DNA from: Apodospora peruviana
Lineage: Eukaryota > Ascomycota > Sordariomycetes > Sordariales > Lasiosphaeriaceae
Length of the DNA: 64,000 nt
Direction of reading: 5' to 3'
Assembly (NCBI GenBank): GCA_033439685.1
Contig: JAUEDM010000001.1
Location: 6,324,001-6,388,000 of the forward strand
Shown here: positions 1 to 10,994 of the stretch, in pieces
Layout: every line of letters starts with the position of its first letter
How positions within the stretch are numbered: the stretch's first letter is position 1
Notes under the pieces: model-generated
Told to the model about the DNA's origin: nothing
The model's input: the letters and a program-made list of their open reading frames with translations, nothing else
Databases searched by the model: none
Translations under genes and position numbers: made by a program

Positions 1-556
1 CTCACCACGTTCTTCCCGCTCACGAGAATCGAGTCGACGCTCGTGCGGGACCCGACGAGGGACGACAGGCTGACGCTGTTCCAGCTGGGCCAGAAGACGG
101 AGCTGCAGCTCGAGACGCCGGCGTGGTTCGATAAGGCCCTGGGGCTGAAGGAAGTAGCGGCTAGCGTGGTGGCGCCGATGCCGTGCAAGATTCTGAGAAA
201 TGAAGTAGGAGAGGGCGAGGAGGTAGAAAAGGGCGCGCCGTTGGTCGTGTGAGTTCTCTTCTTCTGTCTCCTCCGCTTTTAACCCGTTACCTTCTACCAT
301 GGTGGCTAACCTTTGTTGTTTTTGTTATAGCATCGAATCAATGAAAATGGAGACGGTAATCCGGTCGCCGCAAAGGGGTATCATTAAGAAGTTGGCTCAC
401 AAGGAAGGTGTAAGTTTAGCCCTATGCCCCCATTATAGACTGGTCGTAGAGCTAATTCTAGTTTTACTCCAGGATATTTGCAAAGCGGGTACTGTTCTTG
501 TTCTATTTGAAGAACTAGAGAGTTCTAGTGCCGAGGAGGGTGCTGGTAGCTCGTGA
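1..556 (+). CDS. 3-methylcrotonyl-CoA carboxylase alpha subunit, 3' end (biotin carrier domain), partial
   Basis: Only the C-terminal part is in the window; the frame is open from base 1. Exons are 1-248, 331-409 and 473-556, with introns 249-330 (GTGAGT...TAG) and 410-472 (GTAAGT...CAG) and a TGA stop at 554-556. The spliced product runs through APMPCKIL, a biotin attachment motif ESMKMET (the Lys carries biotin) and a closing beta-strand segment DICKAGTVLVLFEE, which together form a biotinyl-lipoyl domain. In this family the alpha subunit loads CO2 onto biotin for carboxylation of 3-methylcrotonyl-CoA in mitochondrial leucine breakdown. The ESMKMET motif and the acidic tail fit fungal MccA better than pyruvate or acetyl-CoA carboxylase, which are much longer proteins; that choice is inference because the biotin carboxylase domain lies outside. 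The gene converges on the siroheme synthase gene 265 bp away. Confidence 0.85.
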
Positions 557-821
557 TATGGTCGAGGCTTATTGTTGTCGGCTCTTGGGATACCGAGGCC
601 ACTTTATTGTTTGCGCTTCGATTTTCCATCTTTACAGTACCATAAGCCTCGGTCGTCTAAGTTAGCTAGCTGTAAATAAGAAAGTGATTGGATATGATGG
701 ATTTGTCGGCGGGCATAGGCGTTGTTAGGGGCAGATATTTACTTACGCTATCGTATTAAACTGTGCTTCTAAAAACGAAGAGTTATAAAATCAATCACTT
801 GAACGCATGTTATAATACCAA

Positions 822-2684
822 TCAAGCCAACGCGGCAATACCCATCATTTCAGCAGTACCAATAGGCGACAGATCATCCAGATCCAGTCCCTTAAAGCCT
901 TCATCTTCCACCACCCACGACCTGCCCTTTTTGAGCGGCGCCGCGTAAAGCACCTCGCAGGCCCGGCCGACGACGAGCAAGCCCGGCGGACGGCTGCCCT
1001 CCTGCTCGATGGCCTCGGCGACATACTTCAGCGTCGTCCTGATGACGCGCTGGTCGGGACAGCTGGCTCGCTCGATGACCGCACAGGGCGTGTTGAGCGG
1101 CCACAGCGCTCTCTTATTCCTACTCCTTGTTCTCCCATTCCCGTTTGTCCTCTTCGATTCCGAGTTGTCATCTTCTACCACCACACCCTCTTGTTCTTCC
1201 TCCTTCTCCTCCTCGGCATCAGTAAAACGAGTCAACTCCGCCACAAGCCCACCAATTCGATGCAGCGCCATCAAAAACACCACCGTGCGGCTCTCCACAT
1301 ACTCAGGCGGAACCGGCGGCTTCCCCTTCTTGCCGGTACCGGTACAAATAAGCACCTGGTCAGCGACATCCCGTTGCGTAGCTGGAATCCCGGCGAACAG
1401 CGGCGCGCTGAGGCTGCTCGTAATGCCCGGCAGCACGATGATTCTATCATCACCCAGACCGCCCTGCCTACGAAAGAAATTGACCTCCTCCCCGCCTCTC
1501 CCGTAAATGAAGGGGTCCCCTTGCTTCAGGCGCAGCACCGTCTTGCCCGCGCGCACGCCCGCGAGCGCCTGCTCGAGCAGCTCCTCCTGCGCGCGGTCGG
1601 CGTTACCAGGAAACTTACGCGCGATGGACACGGGCGTGCGGCGAGGGATCAGGTCGAGCACCCCCCCTGGCACGAGTTTGTCGGCCAGAACCAAATCGGC
1701 GGCCTGGATGGCCTTGCAGGTTGCGCGGGTCAGTAGGTCCGGGTGGCCTGGTCCGCTTCCTGCGAGGATGATGCGGCCAGTGGTGCCAGGAGAAGGACCG
1801 AGTCGTGGACCGGAGTGACCGTTGTTGTTGTTGTTGTTGGCGGTCCCTGGGTACGACTCAAGAATGGCAGCCACATCCGCATCAGTAATAGCTGCCAGCC
1901 GCTTCAGGGGCCAGTACTCGCACACCTGCGCCAGCCAGCGCATGCGGCGCGTCTTCGCATCGTCAGCAGCCTCGGTGATAAGCTTGTTGAACGTCGCAGC
2001 CTGGTCAATCGAGTCGTCCACGCCTTCGTCTCCTCCATCAACAACGGTAAGCTCAGCAGCAGCAGCCTTACGGTGATCCTCGTCCACAATACGCTTCCGC
2101 ACATCTCCCAGCCTTGCACACGCCGCGCCCAGCCCTGTCGGCAGCGCTGCAGCGACCTCCCGCCGAATCCGGCTGGCGAGCTTGCACCCGCGCCCGTTGG
2201 TCGTCACGCCGATCTGAAGCGGGCCGTCGACGTTTGAGCTCAGCAGACTGAACGAGCACAGCGCCGGCGCGTCGACCACATTGATGGGAATGCGATGTTT
2301 CTTGCACAGCGCCGAGACCTTTTGCGCGTTGACCACGCCACCAGCAGTGGTGGTCACGAACACTGCGTCCACCACACCGTCTACTTCGGTCCGGCCGAGG
2401 GTAAACAGGTCGTCGTCGGCAAACGGGCGGGCGAGGTGGGTCACGGCGCCCGAGGAGATGTGTGCCGCCACGCCGTAGTGCAGTTCCGTCCCGATTGCGG
2501 GTGGCGGCGCGATGAAGATGGGCTTGGCGCCCGCTGCGAGCGAGTGCGTTGCGCGCGACGCGGCGAGCGGGTTGGAGCCCAGGATGAGGTGGACGTGGTC
2601 CCGGCAGTCTTGGGCCGTGAGGAGGGAGGTGTGGTATCCATATTGGCGTTTGGATGCCGCCGCCGCCGGCTGAGAAGACGCCAT
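822..2684 (-). CDS. Siroheme synthase: Met8-type dehydrogenase fused to uroporphyrinogen-III C-methyltransferase
   Basis: A single intronless frame of 620 aa, ATG at 2684. Residues about 30-150 form a Met8-like NAD-binding domain (GSNPLAASRATHSL at 36-49, INVVDAPALCSF at 134-145, TNGRG at 162-166). Residues about 303-580 are an SAM-dependent tetrapyrrole methyltransferase (SUMT): GSGPGHPDLLT at 309-319, LADKLV at 333-338 and KQGDPFIYGRGGEE at 387-400. SUMT makes precorrin-2 from uroporphyrinogen III with two SAM, and Met8 oxidises it and inserts iron, giving siroheme for sulfite and nitrite reductases. The two domains are joined by a linker with six Asn in a row (283-288). A charged insert of about 37 residues (489-525) interrupts the SUMT domain. 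The 5' flank has a perfect hairpin (separate entry). Family assignment is firm; whether both activities are retained is inferred. Confidence 0.93.
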   Translation of the reverse strand: MASSQPAAAASKRQYGYHTSLLTAQDCRDHVHLILGSNPLAASRATHSLAAGAKPIFIAPPPAIGTELHYGVAAHISSGAVTHLARPFADDDLFTLGRTEVDGVVDAVFVTTTAGGVVNAQKVSALCKKHRIPINVVDAPALCSFSLLSSNVDGPLQIGVTTNGRGCKLASRIRREVAAALPTGLGAACARLGDVRKRIVDEDHRKAAAAELTVVDGGDEGVDDSIDQAATFNKLITEAADDAKTRRMRWLAQVCEYWPLKRLAAITDADVAAILESYPGTANNNNNNGHSGPRLGPSPGTTGRIILAGSGPGHPDLLTRATCKAIQAADLVLADKLVPGGVLDLIPRRTPVSIARKFPGNADRAQEELLEQALAGVRAGKTVLRLKQGDPFIYGRGGEEVNFFRRQGGLGDDRIIVLPGITSSLSAPLFAGIPATQRDVADQVLICTGTGKKGKPPVPPEYVESRTVVFLMALHRIGGLVAELTRFTDAEEEKEEEQEGVVVEDDNSESKRTNGNGRTRSRNKRALWPLNTPCAVIERASCPDQRVIRTTLKYVAEAIEQEGSRPPGLLVVGRACEVLYAAPLKKGRSWVVEDEGFKGLDLDDLSPIGTAEMMGIAALA

Positions 2685-2702
2685 TTGATCAAGTACCGAC
2701 CA

Positions 2703-2720
2703 CGGTCCGCTAACGGACCG
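2703..2720. promoter_or_regulatory. Perfect 7-bp inverted repeat just upstream of the siroheme synthase start
   Basis: The sequence CGGTCCGCTAACGGACCG is a 7-bp perfect inverted repeat with a CTAA loop, 19-36 bases upstream of the siroheme synthase ATG (minus strand). It contains CGG/CCG triplets in both inverted and everted arrangement, the type of half-site bound by fungal Zn2Cys6 regulators. It could equally be a hairpin in the 5' leader. Function is not shown by the sequence. Confidence 0.4.
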
Positions 2721-4259
2721 GCCAAGTTACTCTGTCCTCTAATGATGCCACTAGCATCACACAGACAATTTCCCTTTGTTCGTCTCTACCGAAAAACGGT
2801 GGGTGGACGGTTTTCTTTCTTTATGCTTGTCTCTGAGTGTGGACTGGAGACAACAAAGACCCAGTAGGATGGTAACGAAGATATAAGGTGGTTTTATAGT
2901 CGAGATGAAGAGCAAAGTGTATATCAGACGAGAAAAAAAAATATAAGTGAGACGAAAAAGGTGGACGATTTTACCTTCTCAATATCCGAATCTTGACTCA
3001 ACTGAGCCTACAACCAAGAAACTGGGGAGGACCCCTTTTTTTCAAGATCACGCAACGAAGGACTGCTCCATCTGCGACATCGCCAGCCAGGCGCATCCAT
3101 TCATCTACCGGCACTAGCCACTAGACACTTATCGAGTTATCGACTTATAAACTTATAAGACAGGATCCCTGTATGAGCGCAGCCAGCCAGTCACTGGACA
3201 GGACTTGTGTTGCTAGAGGGCCTCGAACTCACCCAGACTCCACGCAGTATTCAAAGTTTTTTAGTGGACGATGACGCCATCCCACTGATCCGCTGTTCGG
3301 TACCCATATGGGGCTTTCTTCAATGGACTTCCGGGGAGATAAGCTCTGATAAGAACATCCAACCCAATGACTCCGCGGGGAAGTCGTGCAGCGGAGATCT
3401 TTCGCAACTCTTGATTTTTCCACGGAGGAAGACCGGAAAAGAGTGTGATTGGAATCGGTTGCGCGTTTTTTTCATTCATTTATTCTCCAAATGTGTTACT
3501 GGATAAGCACCCGTAATGATAAGATATCCTAAAACATCGTCATTGAAAATCTAATACTATCATAAGTACATCTTTACCGAATATAAAGAACAGTGATCCT
3601 TTCAACCTTAATCATGTGTTCCTGGCCCAAACAAACAAACCGAAAAGAGAGTTAGCGAGAAACAATCGATGCCGGGGTTTGGCTTGGCTCCTCAAGAAGA
3701 AATAGGTAATTAAAACATTTTAACTGAACTCCAATCTTGAACGCGATGTCGCGGATAACCCCCAATCAGTGAGCATCAAACGTGGCCAACCGAACCACCG
3801 TGACGGCGTCCCACGAGCGCTCGGAACGTATTTTTCCTTACCGGACGCTAATCCTGCTGCTGAAGCGCCGTTGCTGCTGCATGGCCCAGCCGTCACGGGG
3901 CACCCAAAAAGCCTCCAAGTTCATAGCCATATGTGCAGGAGCCGAATCGAATCGTATATGTACATTACAAAAAAGGTTCAGCGACGGTCTGAATTGGCTG
4001 ATCGAGCCCGTAACAAAGAAGCCAAAAAGGGTTGGAAGGAGAAATAAGACCAAAAATAATAGATCCATGACGGTGTGTATCGTAACTAAGAGGCGCAACT
4101 GGCGTTGGTTGGTCAGGAGTTTTGCAAGAGAGTCGTTCAGGATTTGTCGGTGATCGCCAAATATTTTGAATCCTGCTTCGTTGCCACGGCCTTCATAGTT
4201 TTCATCGCGCTCGGTATCATGGCTGACACGCGCCGCCTGATTCCGCGCACCGAACCTGC
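2721..4259. other. Intergenic: siroheme synthase promoter side and Rho3 3' side
   Basis: No gene recognised. Frames here are short, overlap on both strands and lack family motifs. The stretch has AT-rich tracts and short repeats (ACTTAT-type repeats near 3125-3162). It must hold the promoter of the siroheme synthase and the 3' end of the Rho3 transcript, both on the minus strand. Confidence 0.6.
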
Positions 4260-5099
4260 CTACATCACAGTGCACTTGGAATCTTCGCGATCTTTCTTGA
4301 CGGATAAGGCGACGCGCGCCGCTTCGGTGAAGGCCTCATTAACTCCCCTATTGCGCATGGCCGAGCACTCGAGATATCGTAGGGCGTTGATCCGGCGCGC
4401 CACTTCCAATCCTTGGTCGTAATTGATCATGGGCTTCTTCTCCCGCGGGCTGCCGTCCTCATTGGCCCCATCATCGTCTTCGTCCGACATCTCGCGGAGA
4501 TCGCACTTCAAGGCCACGAGGACAAGCTTAACGCCCGGGCAGTTGTCGGCGATTTCGCCGACCCATTTGCTTTCCACGTTCTCGAGGGAGTCTTTGCTGT
4601 CGACGGAATAGCAGAGCATGATCAGGTCGGTATCGTCTAGCAAAGAAACGCGCGTCAGGTTGCGGCCACGGTAACACAAGATGGGCCTGCCAACTCACCA
4701 TACGAGAGACTCCGTAACCTGTCGAACTCTTCCTGGCCGGCAGTATCCCATAGCGACAGCTCAATGTGTACGTTGTCAACAAATATGTCTACGCATCCGT
4801 CAGTCAGCCCTGATACCCTCCTGTCATGCGTAGTTATTGGATCGGGGAGTTGGGCTTCGCGAAAACCCACCGTGGACGTAATTCTCGAAAACAGTCGGCT
4901 CGTAAACGGTCGGGAAGTACCCTCTCGTGAAGACGTTTAATAGCGAGGTCTTTCCGCATGCACCATCACCTCTGTATTGCCACACACGTCAGCCTCTAGT
5001 CCCGGAACTTGCTGGTACACATCATTGAGAAAACAACGGAACTCACAGCAAGACAAGCTTGCGCTGCACTGTTTTTGAACCCCCGATTCCGCAAGGCAT
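4260..5099 (-). CDS. rho3: Rho3-type small GTPase
   Basis: Four exons on the minus strand: 5099-5047, 4971-4871, 4788-4699 and 4636-4260, coding for 206 aa. The introns (75, 82 and 62 nt) all have GT-AG ends. The product shows the P-loop GDGACGKT (19-26), switch I with [10 protein letters not shown], switch [10 protein letters not shown] with the catalytic Gln at 70, ALKCDL for guanine binding, ECSAM, and a C-terminal CAAX box CTVM for prenylation. The N-terminus [13 protein letters not shown] and [15 protein letters not shown] match the Rho3 subfamily rather than Rho1, Rho2 or Cdc42. An acidic insert (about 134-146) follows KCDLRE, as in other fungal Rho3 proteins. Rho3 acts at the plasma membrane in polarised growth and exocytosis. 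The frame is open upstream of the chosen ATG, but homologues start close to this Met. Confidence 0.95.
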
Positions 5100-7332
5100 T
5101 TTGAGAGTTGGTAAGGAGGCGATATTGGAACTGGATTTGTCGGCTACGTGTAAACCCCAGGCGATGACGAGGATCAGATGAAAGCAATACTTGGTGTTTT
5201 TGATGAATTTGCTGTTGGAGGTTCGGCGAGTGGCTTTGGCGAAGGAATACGAAATTGGTAGTTGGGAGAAGGTTTGGCGGGTGAGAAGACGGGAGAAAAG
5301 GCCAACGGGGAGAGTTTCGAATGTTAAGTTATGCGCGAAGACAAGCACATACGCCAACTTTACTGGAAGGCGCGATTGAGATGGAGGGTAAAAAAAGCAG
5401 ATGATGATACAAGGTTGTACATTCGACGGTACAGCACAAGACTCGAGACAGAGGGACACAAGAACGACGAGGTATCGATTCGATTCGGTCGTGGCAGGGC
5501 GCGGAAACGAATGTTGGATGTATATGCGTGTCGCCGGAAAGGGAAAATGTGTAGCGCTTCAACTACGACGAAGCAAACGTCGATTGAAGGTTTTACAGGA
5601 AAAGAAAGTTCAAAGGCAGAAGAAGCGCCCTACAAAGCAGCTTAATAAAATGGAAGTCGGAGATGAGGTATTGAAATTGGAGCGCACCAGTAACGCATCC
5701 TCGACCAGGGTGGATGGGCGGGCGTGTTTGAACAAGAAGGATGAACGACACTCTGACAGGCAATCAGGATTCAAGGCAACCAACCCCAAGCACAGGCCAC
5801 AGGCTGGTTCACTCAGGTCCAGCCACAGTGTACTTGGGGGGATCGCAGCCAGTGGGGCTAACGATACAGACTCCCGTCCAAGTCCCACGGAAATGATGTC
5901 GTCAACCAAACTTCCAACTTTGCCATGTGAAGGTCCTTTATAATATCCCATCCGGGCAACTCGGCTACGTCTCCGCATTCTTCAACAGAAAGCCATCTCG
6001 TAGTTGCATATTCTATGCTCATGATTCACCACTAAAGACAAGATATTTTACCAGTTTCAATCAGAGTATCAGACATGCATCAGACGCAGGATAAGCTTTG
6101 CATCGGGCTTGCGCCAAGCCCTGTCGATAGTGGATTCGCTGCAGTTGCGTTACTTGCATTACCTGAATTATATTGAAAGCCGCAAGACTCGTCGAACTGG
6201 CCGCCTTTTTCTTTTTTTGCTGTGTGGCATCGCACCGCCACCAAATGGGCGAAGGATCCGTACTTGATATCACACGACTTTTCCTGCCTGCCTGTCACTG
6301 CCACTAACAAATCACAAATGGACGTTGGCGTTCCTCGGTGCGTGCCGGATCAATTTCGAGCGCTGACAAGCAAGCCACTGGGCTGAAAACTTGCATGAGT
6401 CAGACACTGCACGTTTGGCGGATCCGGGGGATTGGGGGATCGGCCTACGACCAGGTTAAACACGAATCCGATGATTGGGAAGGGCCGAGGTATTATCACA
6501 CGGACAAGGCTAGGTATGTAGATGCTCATGTTGAGATGGATTTGTTCAACTCGGACCATAACGAGACCCGCCCCATGTTCCCTGAAAGCGACAAAGAGAA
6601 CCGAAGAAACACCTCACCGCTCATCTTACACACTGGAAGTCGAATCTCTGTAATCCACTGCCGCGAGCTTACATGTAGATTCCACGAAGCAATACTACTT
6701 CTATATGTTATATGATTCACCGAAGGGTATTGGAATCGGCCTGTCCGACCAGTTCTAACTAATTCCGATAGTTCCAATAGTATGAATGCACTTTGCCACT
6801 ACCTAGGCCCTATACCACACCGCTCACATCTAGAAGGCACTGACTGTAACCATGAGGCAAAAGTGTTCGGGAAAACGGCAGGTGAGATAATACAGAAGGT
6901 GTTGGTTGGTTGTTCTACGGAGCAAGCCCCTGAATTTGTCCATACCTGCCTACCAGGTATCTAGGTCGTGTACGGGATATCTGGGCGCGTTTTACAAGAC
7001 TTAAGTCATTGCTTTCTGCCCTGAAGGTTAATGATTAACCAATCAGCCTAACACTTCGACAGATCTGTCTGGCTTGCGCGCCCACGGTCAAATGATGATA
7101 AATATTTGGGACTTGAGTATCACAAACCAAATCCAAATCCAAAATTAGAACACCTGTGAGTAAAATATATAGCTCTGTGTTCAGGCACTACGAATGCACT
7201 GTATCGTTTGCCGGGTATCAGCGAAAACCTATCTCATAAAATACAAAAATCAGCTCATTCCATCCCAATAATTACACCGCTTAAACACCACCTTGCCGAA
7301 GCAGTCCCCCCAAAATACATGCTGCCAACTGT
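5100..7332. other. Intergenic between Rho3 and Cwc25
   Basis: About 2.2 kb containing the Rho3 promoter and 5' leader and the Cwc25 3' region. Only short frames without recognisable domains are present (longest 180 codons at 5401-5943, plus strand, of basic low-information composition, overlapped by a minus-strand frame). Nothing else supported. Confidence 0.6.
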
Positions 7333-8637
7333 CTACCGTGCACCCACTCGAGCCGAGACCTTCATATCGGCTGCCCTGCTGTGAAGATTGTTGGTGAAAC
7401 TTGCGTCACCTCCGAATTTCTTGTTACGCTGCCGAGCCCGATCATCTGCTTCCCGTGCCACACGTTCGGCTTCCTCAATGAGCGCCAATCGGCGCTCACG
7501 GTCCTTGTCCAGTTCCGTGGCCGCTTCTTGCATAGCAGCGAGCTTGCGGGCACGCTCCTGCTCTGCCTCGCCATCTTTTTCGGCTGCCGCGGAAGCATCG
7601 TTGGTCGGTCGTCTTCCGTTTTGCCTCACCCGGTTGTCATCCTCGTACTCTTGACGCGGCGGCCGGGGAGGATGCCCACTTCGTTCGTCACTCCTGCTGC
7701 CACTCCTGCTACCGCTGCCTCGGTAATCCCTGCGCGCGCGATGGTCCCGTCGGGGTGAATTATCACGCTCCCTGGAGTATCCCCTCTTCATCCGGGGCGG
7801 AGGAGATGTCGATCGCAATTTCTCTCTGGATCGACGATCATATGGCCGACTCGACCGCCCATCCTCCCGCTTAATCCGATAATCGCGCTCATCTTCCGAG
7901 GCAGATCTGTACCGTCGTCGTTCTGGCGAGTCCCTCCTCCGTCGCCTCCGGTCCTCGGCATCTGAGTCGTGGCGTCTAGGACTCCGCGATCTATCTCTAG
8001 AGTCTGACCTGCGCCGCCGGGAGTGTCTATCACCGTCCCGATCATCATCACGGTGTCGATGAGAGCGATGATGATGGTGGTGTTTATGTGATCTCTCCTC
8101 CTTCCGCCTAGATTTGTCCCGAGAGTCGTCGATGCCCATGGAAGCCAGCAACTGTCGTCTCTTGATCGGATCATTCATCATCGCCTCGTATGCCTGCTGT
8201 TCTTTCCTCTTGATGGCCAGCAACGGATCCTCCCTGATTTTGGTGGCCACATCCCGCGCGTTGGCGATGGCGTTGACTTCTGCAATCTGGTCCTGGCTGG
8301 GCTGCTTTTGTAGTTTCTTTACCTCATTGTCCTGTAGCAGCTTATCGATGCGCCGCTTCCCAAGCAGATAGGCCTCGTTCTCATGGGCATCGCCACCCTG
8401 TCCGTCCGTCGGTCCTGCGTACATCCACTCAACCCTGTCGACTTTACGCTTTCCGCCCGCAGCTTCGAGTGCCTTTTGTATCTCCTCTTTCTTGCGTTCT
8501 TCCTCGATTTCGTGAAGGCGCAGCTGGAGCTTCTTCCGTTCCGCGATCGCTTCGGCTTCAGCCTTTTGTGTCGCGGCGACATTCCCCGAGCGTTGGGGAT
8601 GCCAGCTCTTTTTCATATTCAAGTCTCCGGAACCCAT
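7333..8637 (-). CDS. cwc25: Pre-mRNA splicing factor Cwc25
   Basis: An intronless frame of 434 aa, ATG at 8637. The N-terminus MGSGDLNMKKSWHP is the hallmark of the Cwc25/CIR N-terminal domain (about residues 5-45), followed by a charged coiled region (AIAERKKLQLRLHEIEEERKKEE) and the VEWMYAGP motif. The second half (about 180-340) is rich in Arg, Ser and Asp dipeptides, like an RS domain, as is common in filamentous fungal and metazoan (CWC25/CCDC49) homologues; the yeast protein is much shorter. Cwc25 joins the activated spliceosome and promotes the first transesterification step, in the nucleus. It is divergent from csn2 with 819 bp between the start codons. Confidence 0.93.
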   Translation of the reverse strand: MGSGDLNMKKSWHPQRSGNVAATQKAEAEAIAERKKLQLRLHEIEEERKKEEIQKALEAAGGKRKVDRVEWMYAGPTDGQGGDAHENEAYLLGKRRIDKLLQDNEVKKLQKQPSQDQIAEVNAIANARDVATKIREDPLLAIKRKEQQAYEAMMNDPIKRRQLLASMGIDDSRDKSRRKEERSHKHHHHHRSHRHRDDDRDGDRHSRRRRSDSRDRSRSPRRHDSDAEDRRRRRRDSPERRRYRSASEDERDYRIKREDGRSSRPYDRRSREKLRSTSPPPRMKRGYSRERDNSPRRDHRARRDYRGSGSRSGSRSDERSGHPPRPPRQEYEDDNRVRQNGRRPTNDASAAAEKDGEAEQERARKLAAMQEAATELDKDRERRLALIEEAERVAREADDRARQRNKKFGGDASFTNNLHSRAADMKVSARVGAR

Positions 8638-9456
8638 CTTGGCGGTGGTGTCCTCCGAGAGGACGGGGGCGAAGACGAGAGGAGGCTAGGGAATGGGAGT
8701 CGGGACTAAGATTTCTTCAAGTCCAGTTAATCTATGCGCCGTAGTTTGCCATCAGGTTTCGGAAGGGGGTTGTGGTCGAGGTTGCGATGTTGTGGTAAAA
8801 GTGTGTCTAAGCCTAGGTAGCGGAGGATGCGAGTGGCAAGATGGGCAGGCGTTGGGTGTTTGGAGATCGAATTTTGGGTGGCAGGAACAGTTCCGCCAAT
8901 AACCGTTAAGTGCATTTCGTATCGAGCAGGTCCACATTTGCTCCACCCGCCCTGGTCGACAATGTCCCAACGTCTGCGTAAAGCAAGCCTCACGGAGTAT
9001 CAAAAATACATACAACGTATTATGATACACGAGGCATAGAGGATTGCAGAGAACTTTCAATTATTATCCTCTACTTGTCCAAGCTGGCTACGCACGCAGA
9101 GCCCGCTATTATCACTCCCAAGATCATCCGATTTTCTGGTATGCAATAAACGCGGTCTTGCACTTCTGCATCAACAGCCCTGCCATCCAGGCTCCGTGCT
9201 CGACCAATAGATAAGCGTCTACCCCACACTCCATCACCTTCCTCCGCACTTGTTGCTGCTAGCGGCCGGGCACTCAGCCTTATCCGTACCCAGCACCACA
9301 CCCGCCCTGGACCGCCTGTGCTCCCACCACTCACCTCAACCATCCCCCACAGCTGTCTAAATCGACTCGACGACCCCCTGCCGCACTTTACCTGCACATT
9401 CGGAATACATCGTCGCCGCCACTACTCAAGAATAGCTCAGAGTGAGCTCAGTCACC
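8638..9456. promoter_or_regulatory. Divergent promoter region between cwc25 and csn2
   Basis: An 819-bp space between two outward-facing start codons, so both promoters and 5' leaders must lie here. The half next to csn2 is rich in C and T on the plus strand (9180-9420), common in fungal promoter and leader DNA. No specific factor site was identified. Confidence 0.5.
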
Positions 9457-10994
9457 ATGTCGGACGACGACTTTATGCAGGCCTCCGATGAGGAGTACGA
9501 CTTCGAGTACACTGATGAGGAGGAAGAGGACAATGGCGATGTCAGCATCGAGAATAAGTACTATAATGCGAAGCAGACCAAGACAACCGACCCCGAGGAG
9601 GCTATCAACGAGTTTCTCGGAATACCGCCGTTAGAGCCGGAGAAAGGAGAATGGGGCTTCAAGGGTCTCAAGCAAGCCATCAAACTGGAGTTCAAGCTAC
9701 GGCGGTACCAGAAGGTTAGCTACACGCACCGAGATCCTGGCAATGACTGCCACTAACTGACCGGGGCCCCCAGGCTATCGAACACTACAAAGAACTACTC
9801 ACATACGTCAAGTCGGCTGTTACGAGAAACTACTCGGAAAAGTCGATCGACAACATACTCAACTTTATCGAGAAGGGCTCCGACGATCCCGCAGCCGGGC
9901 AATGCATGGAGCAGTTCTACTCCGCGACCCTGCAGTGTTTCCAGAGCACGAACAACGAGCGGCTCTGGCTGAAGACGAACATCAAACTAGCGAGGCTTCT
10001 TCTCGACCGCAAAGACTACATTTCCGTCGCCAAGAAGCTACGTGACCTTCACCGTGCGTGCCAGAAGGAGGACGGAAGCGATGATCCGAGCAAAGGAACC
10101 TACTCTCTCGAGATCTACGCCCTCGAGATTCAAATGTACTCTGAGACTCGAAATAACAACCAACTCAAAGTCCTCTACCAGAAGGCGCTGAAAGTGCGCT
10201 CGGCGGTGCCCCATCCCAAAATCCAAGGCATTATCCGCGAGTGCGGCGGCAAGATGCACATGAGCGAAGAGAACTGGAAGGGGGCTCAGAGCGACTTTTT
10301 TGAGTCATTCCGCAACTACGACGAGGCTGGCGATCTCCGGCGTATCCAGGTCCTCAAGTATCTTCTTCTGACTACAATGCTGATGAAGTCCGACATCAAT
10401 CCCTTCGACAGCCAAGAGACCAAGCCGTACAAGAACGACCCTCGCATAGCAGCCATGACGGACCTGGTCGACGCATACCAACGCGACGACATCTACAAGT
10501 ACGAGGACGTGCTCCAGAAGAACCGGGATCTGCTCGCGGACCCGTTCATTGCTGAAAACATCGACGAGGTCACGCGTAACATGCGCACCAAGGCTGTTCT
10601 CAAGCTTATCGCGCCCTACACCCGCATGCGGCTGAGCTGGATCGCCGAGCACCTGCGCATTAGCGAGCCCGAAGTCCAGGATATTGTGAGCTACCTGATT
10701 GTCGATGACCGAGTGCGCGGCCGCATCGACGAGCACAACAGTACCTTCGAGATTGACTCTGTCGCGGATGTGTACCGCACGACGTCCATCAGCGGGCTCA
10801 CCGACTCGGTGAAACAGCTCTTCACGGCCGTGTTTAAGGACGACGAGGGATTCCGCACTTCGGTGCAGGATACTCCAAATACGTATCCGGATGTTCTAAG
10901 CGGCGATATTGCCGGCGCGGCTCTCGATGGGCCGCGTAGGTCGAATAGGATGCGTCGCGGCAAGGCTGGTTACATGAATCTGGCGATGCATTGA
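9457..10994 (+). CDS. csn2: COP9 signalosome complex subunit 2
   Basis: Two exons, 9457-9714 and 9774-10994, with a 59-nt GT-AG intron, giving 492 aa, close to the usual size of fungal CSN2. The start is the ATG of MSDDDFMQ; an upstream in-frame GTG is not needed. The acidic N-terminus (DEEYDFEYTDEEEED, YYNAK) and the segment LLTYVKSAVTRNYSEKSI are diagnostic of CSN2 and the related proteasome lid subunit Rpn6; the acidic N-terminus favours CSN2. The C-terminal third (about 300-420) is a PCI domain (YTRMRLSWIAEHLRISEPEVQDIVSYLIVDD region). CSN2 scaffolds the complex that removes Nedd8 from cullins. The extreme C-terminus GKAGYMNLAMH is also typical of CSN2. Confidence 0.96.

Noticed and set aside
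9442..9456. Upstream GTG start for csn2
   Set aside because: The ATG at 9457 gives the family N-terminus MSDDDFMQ; no need for a non-ATG start.
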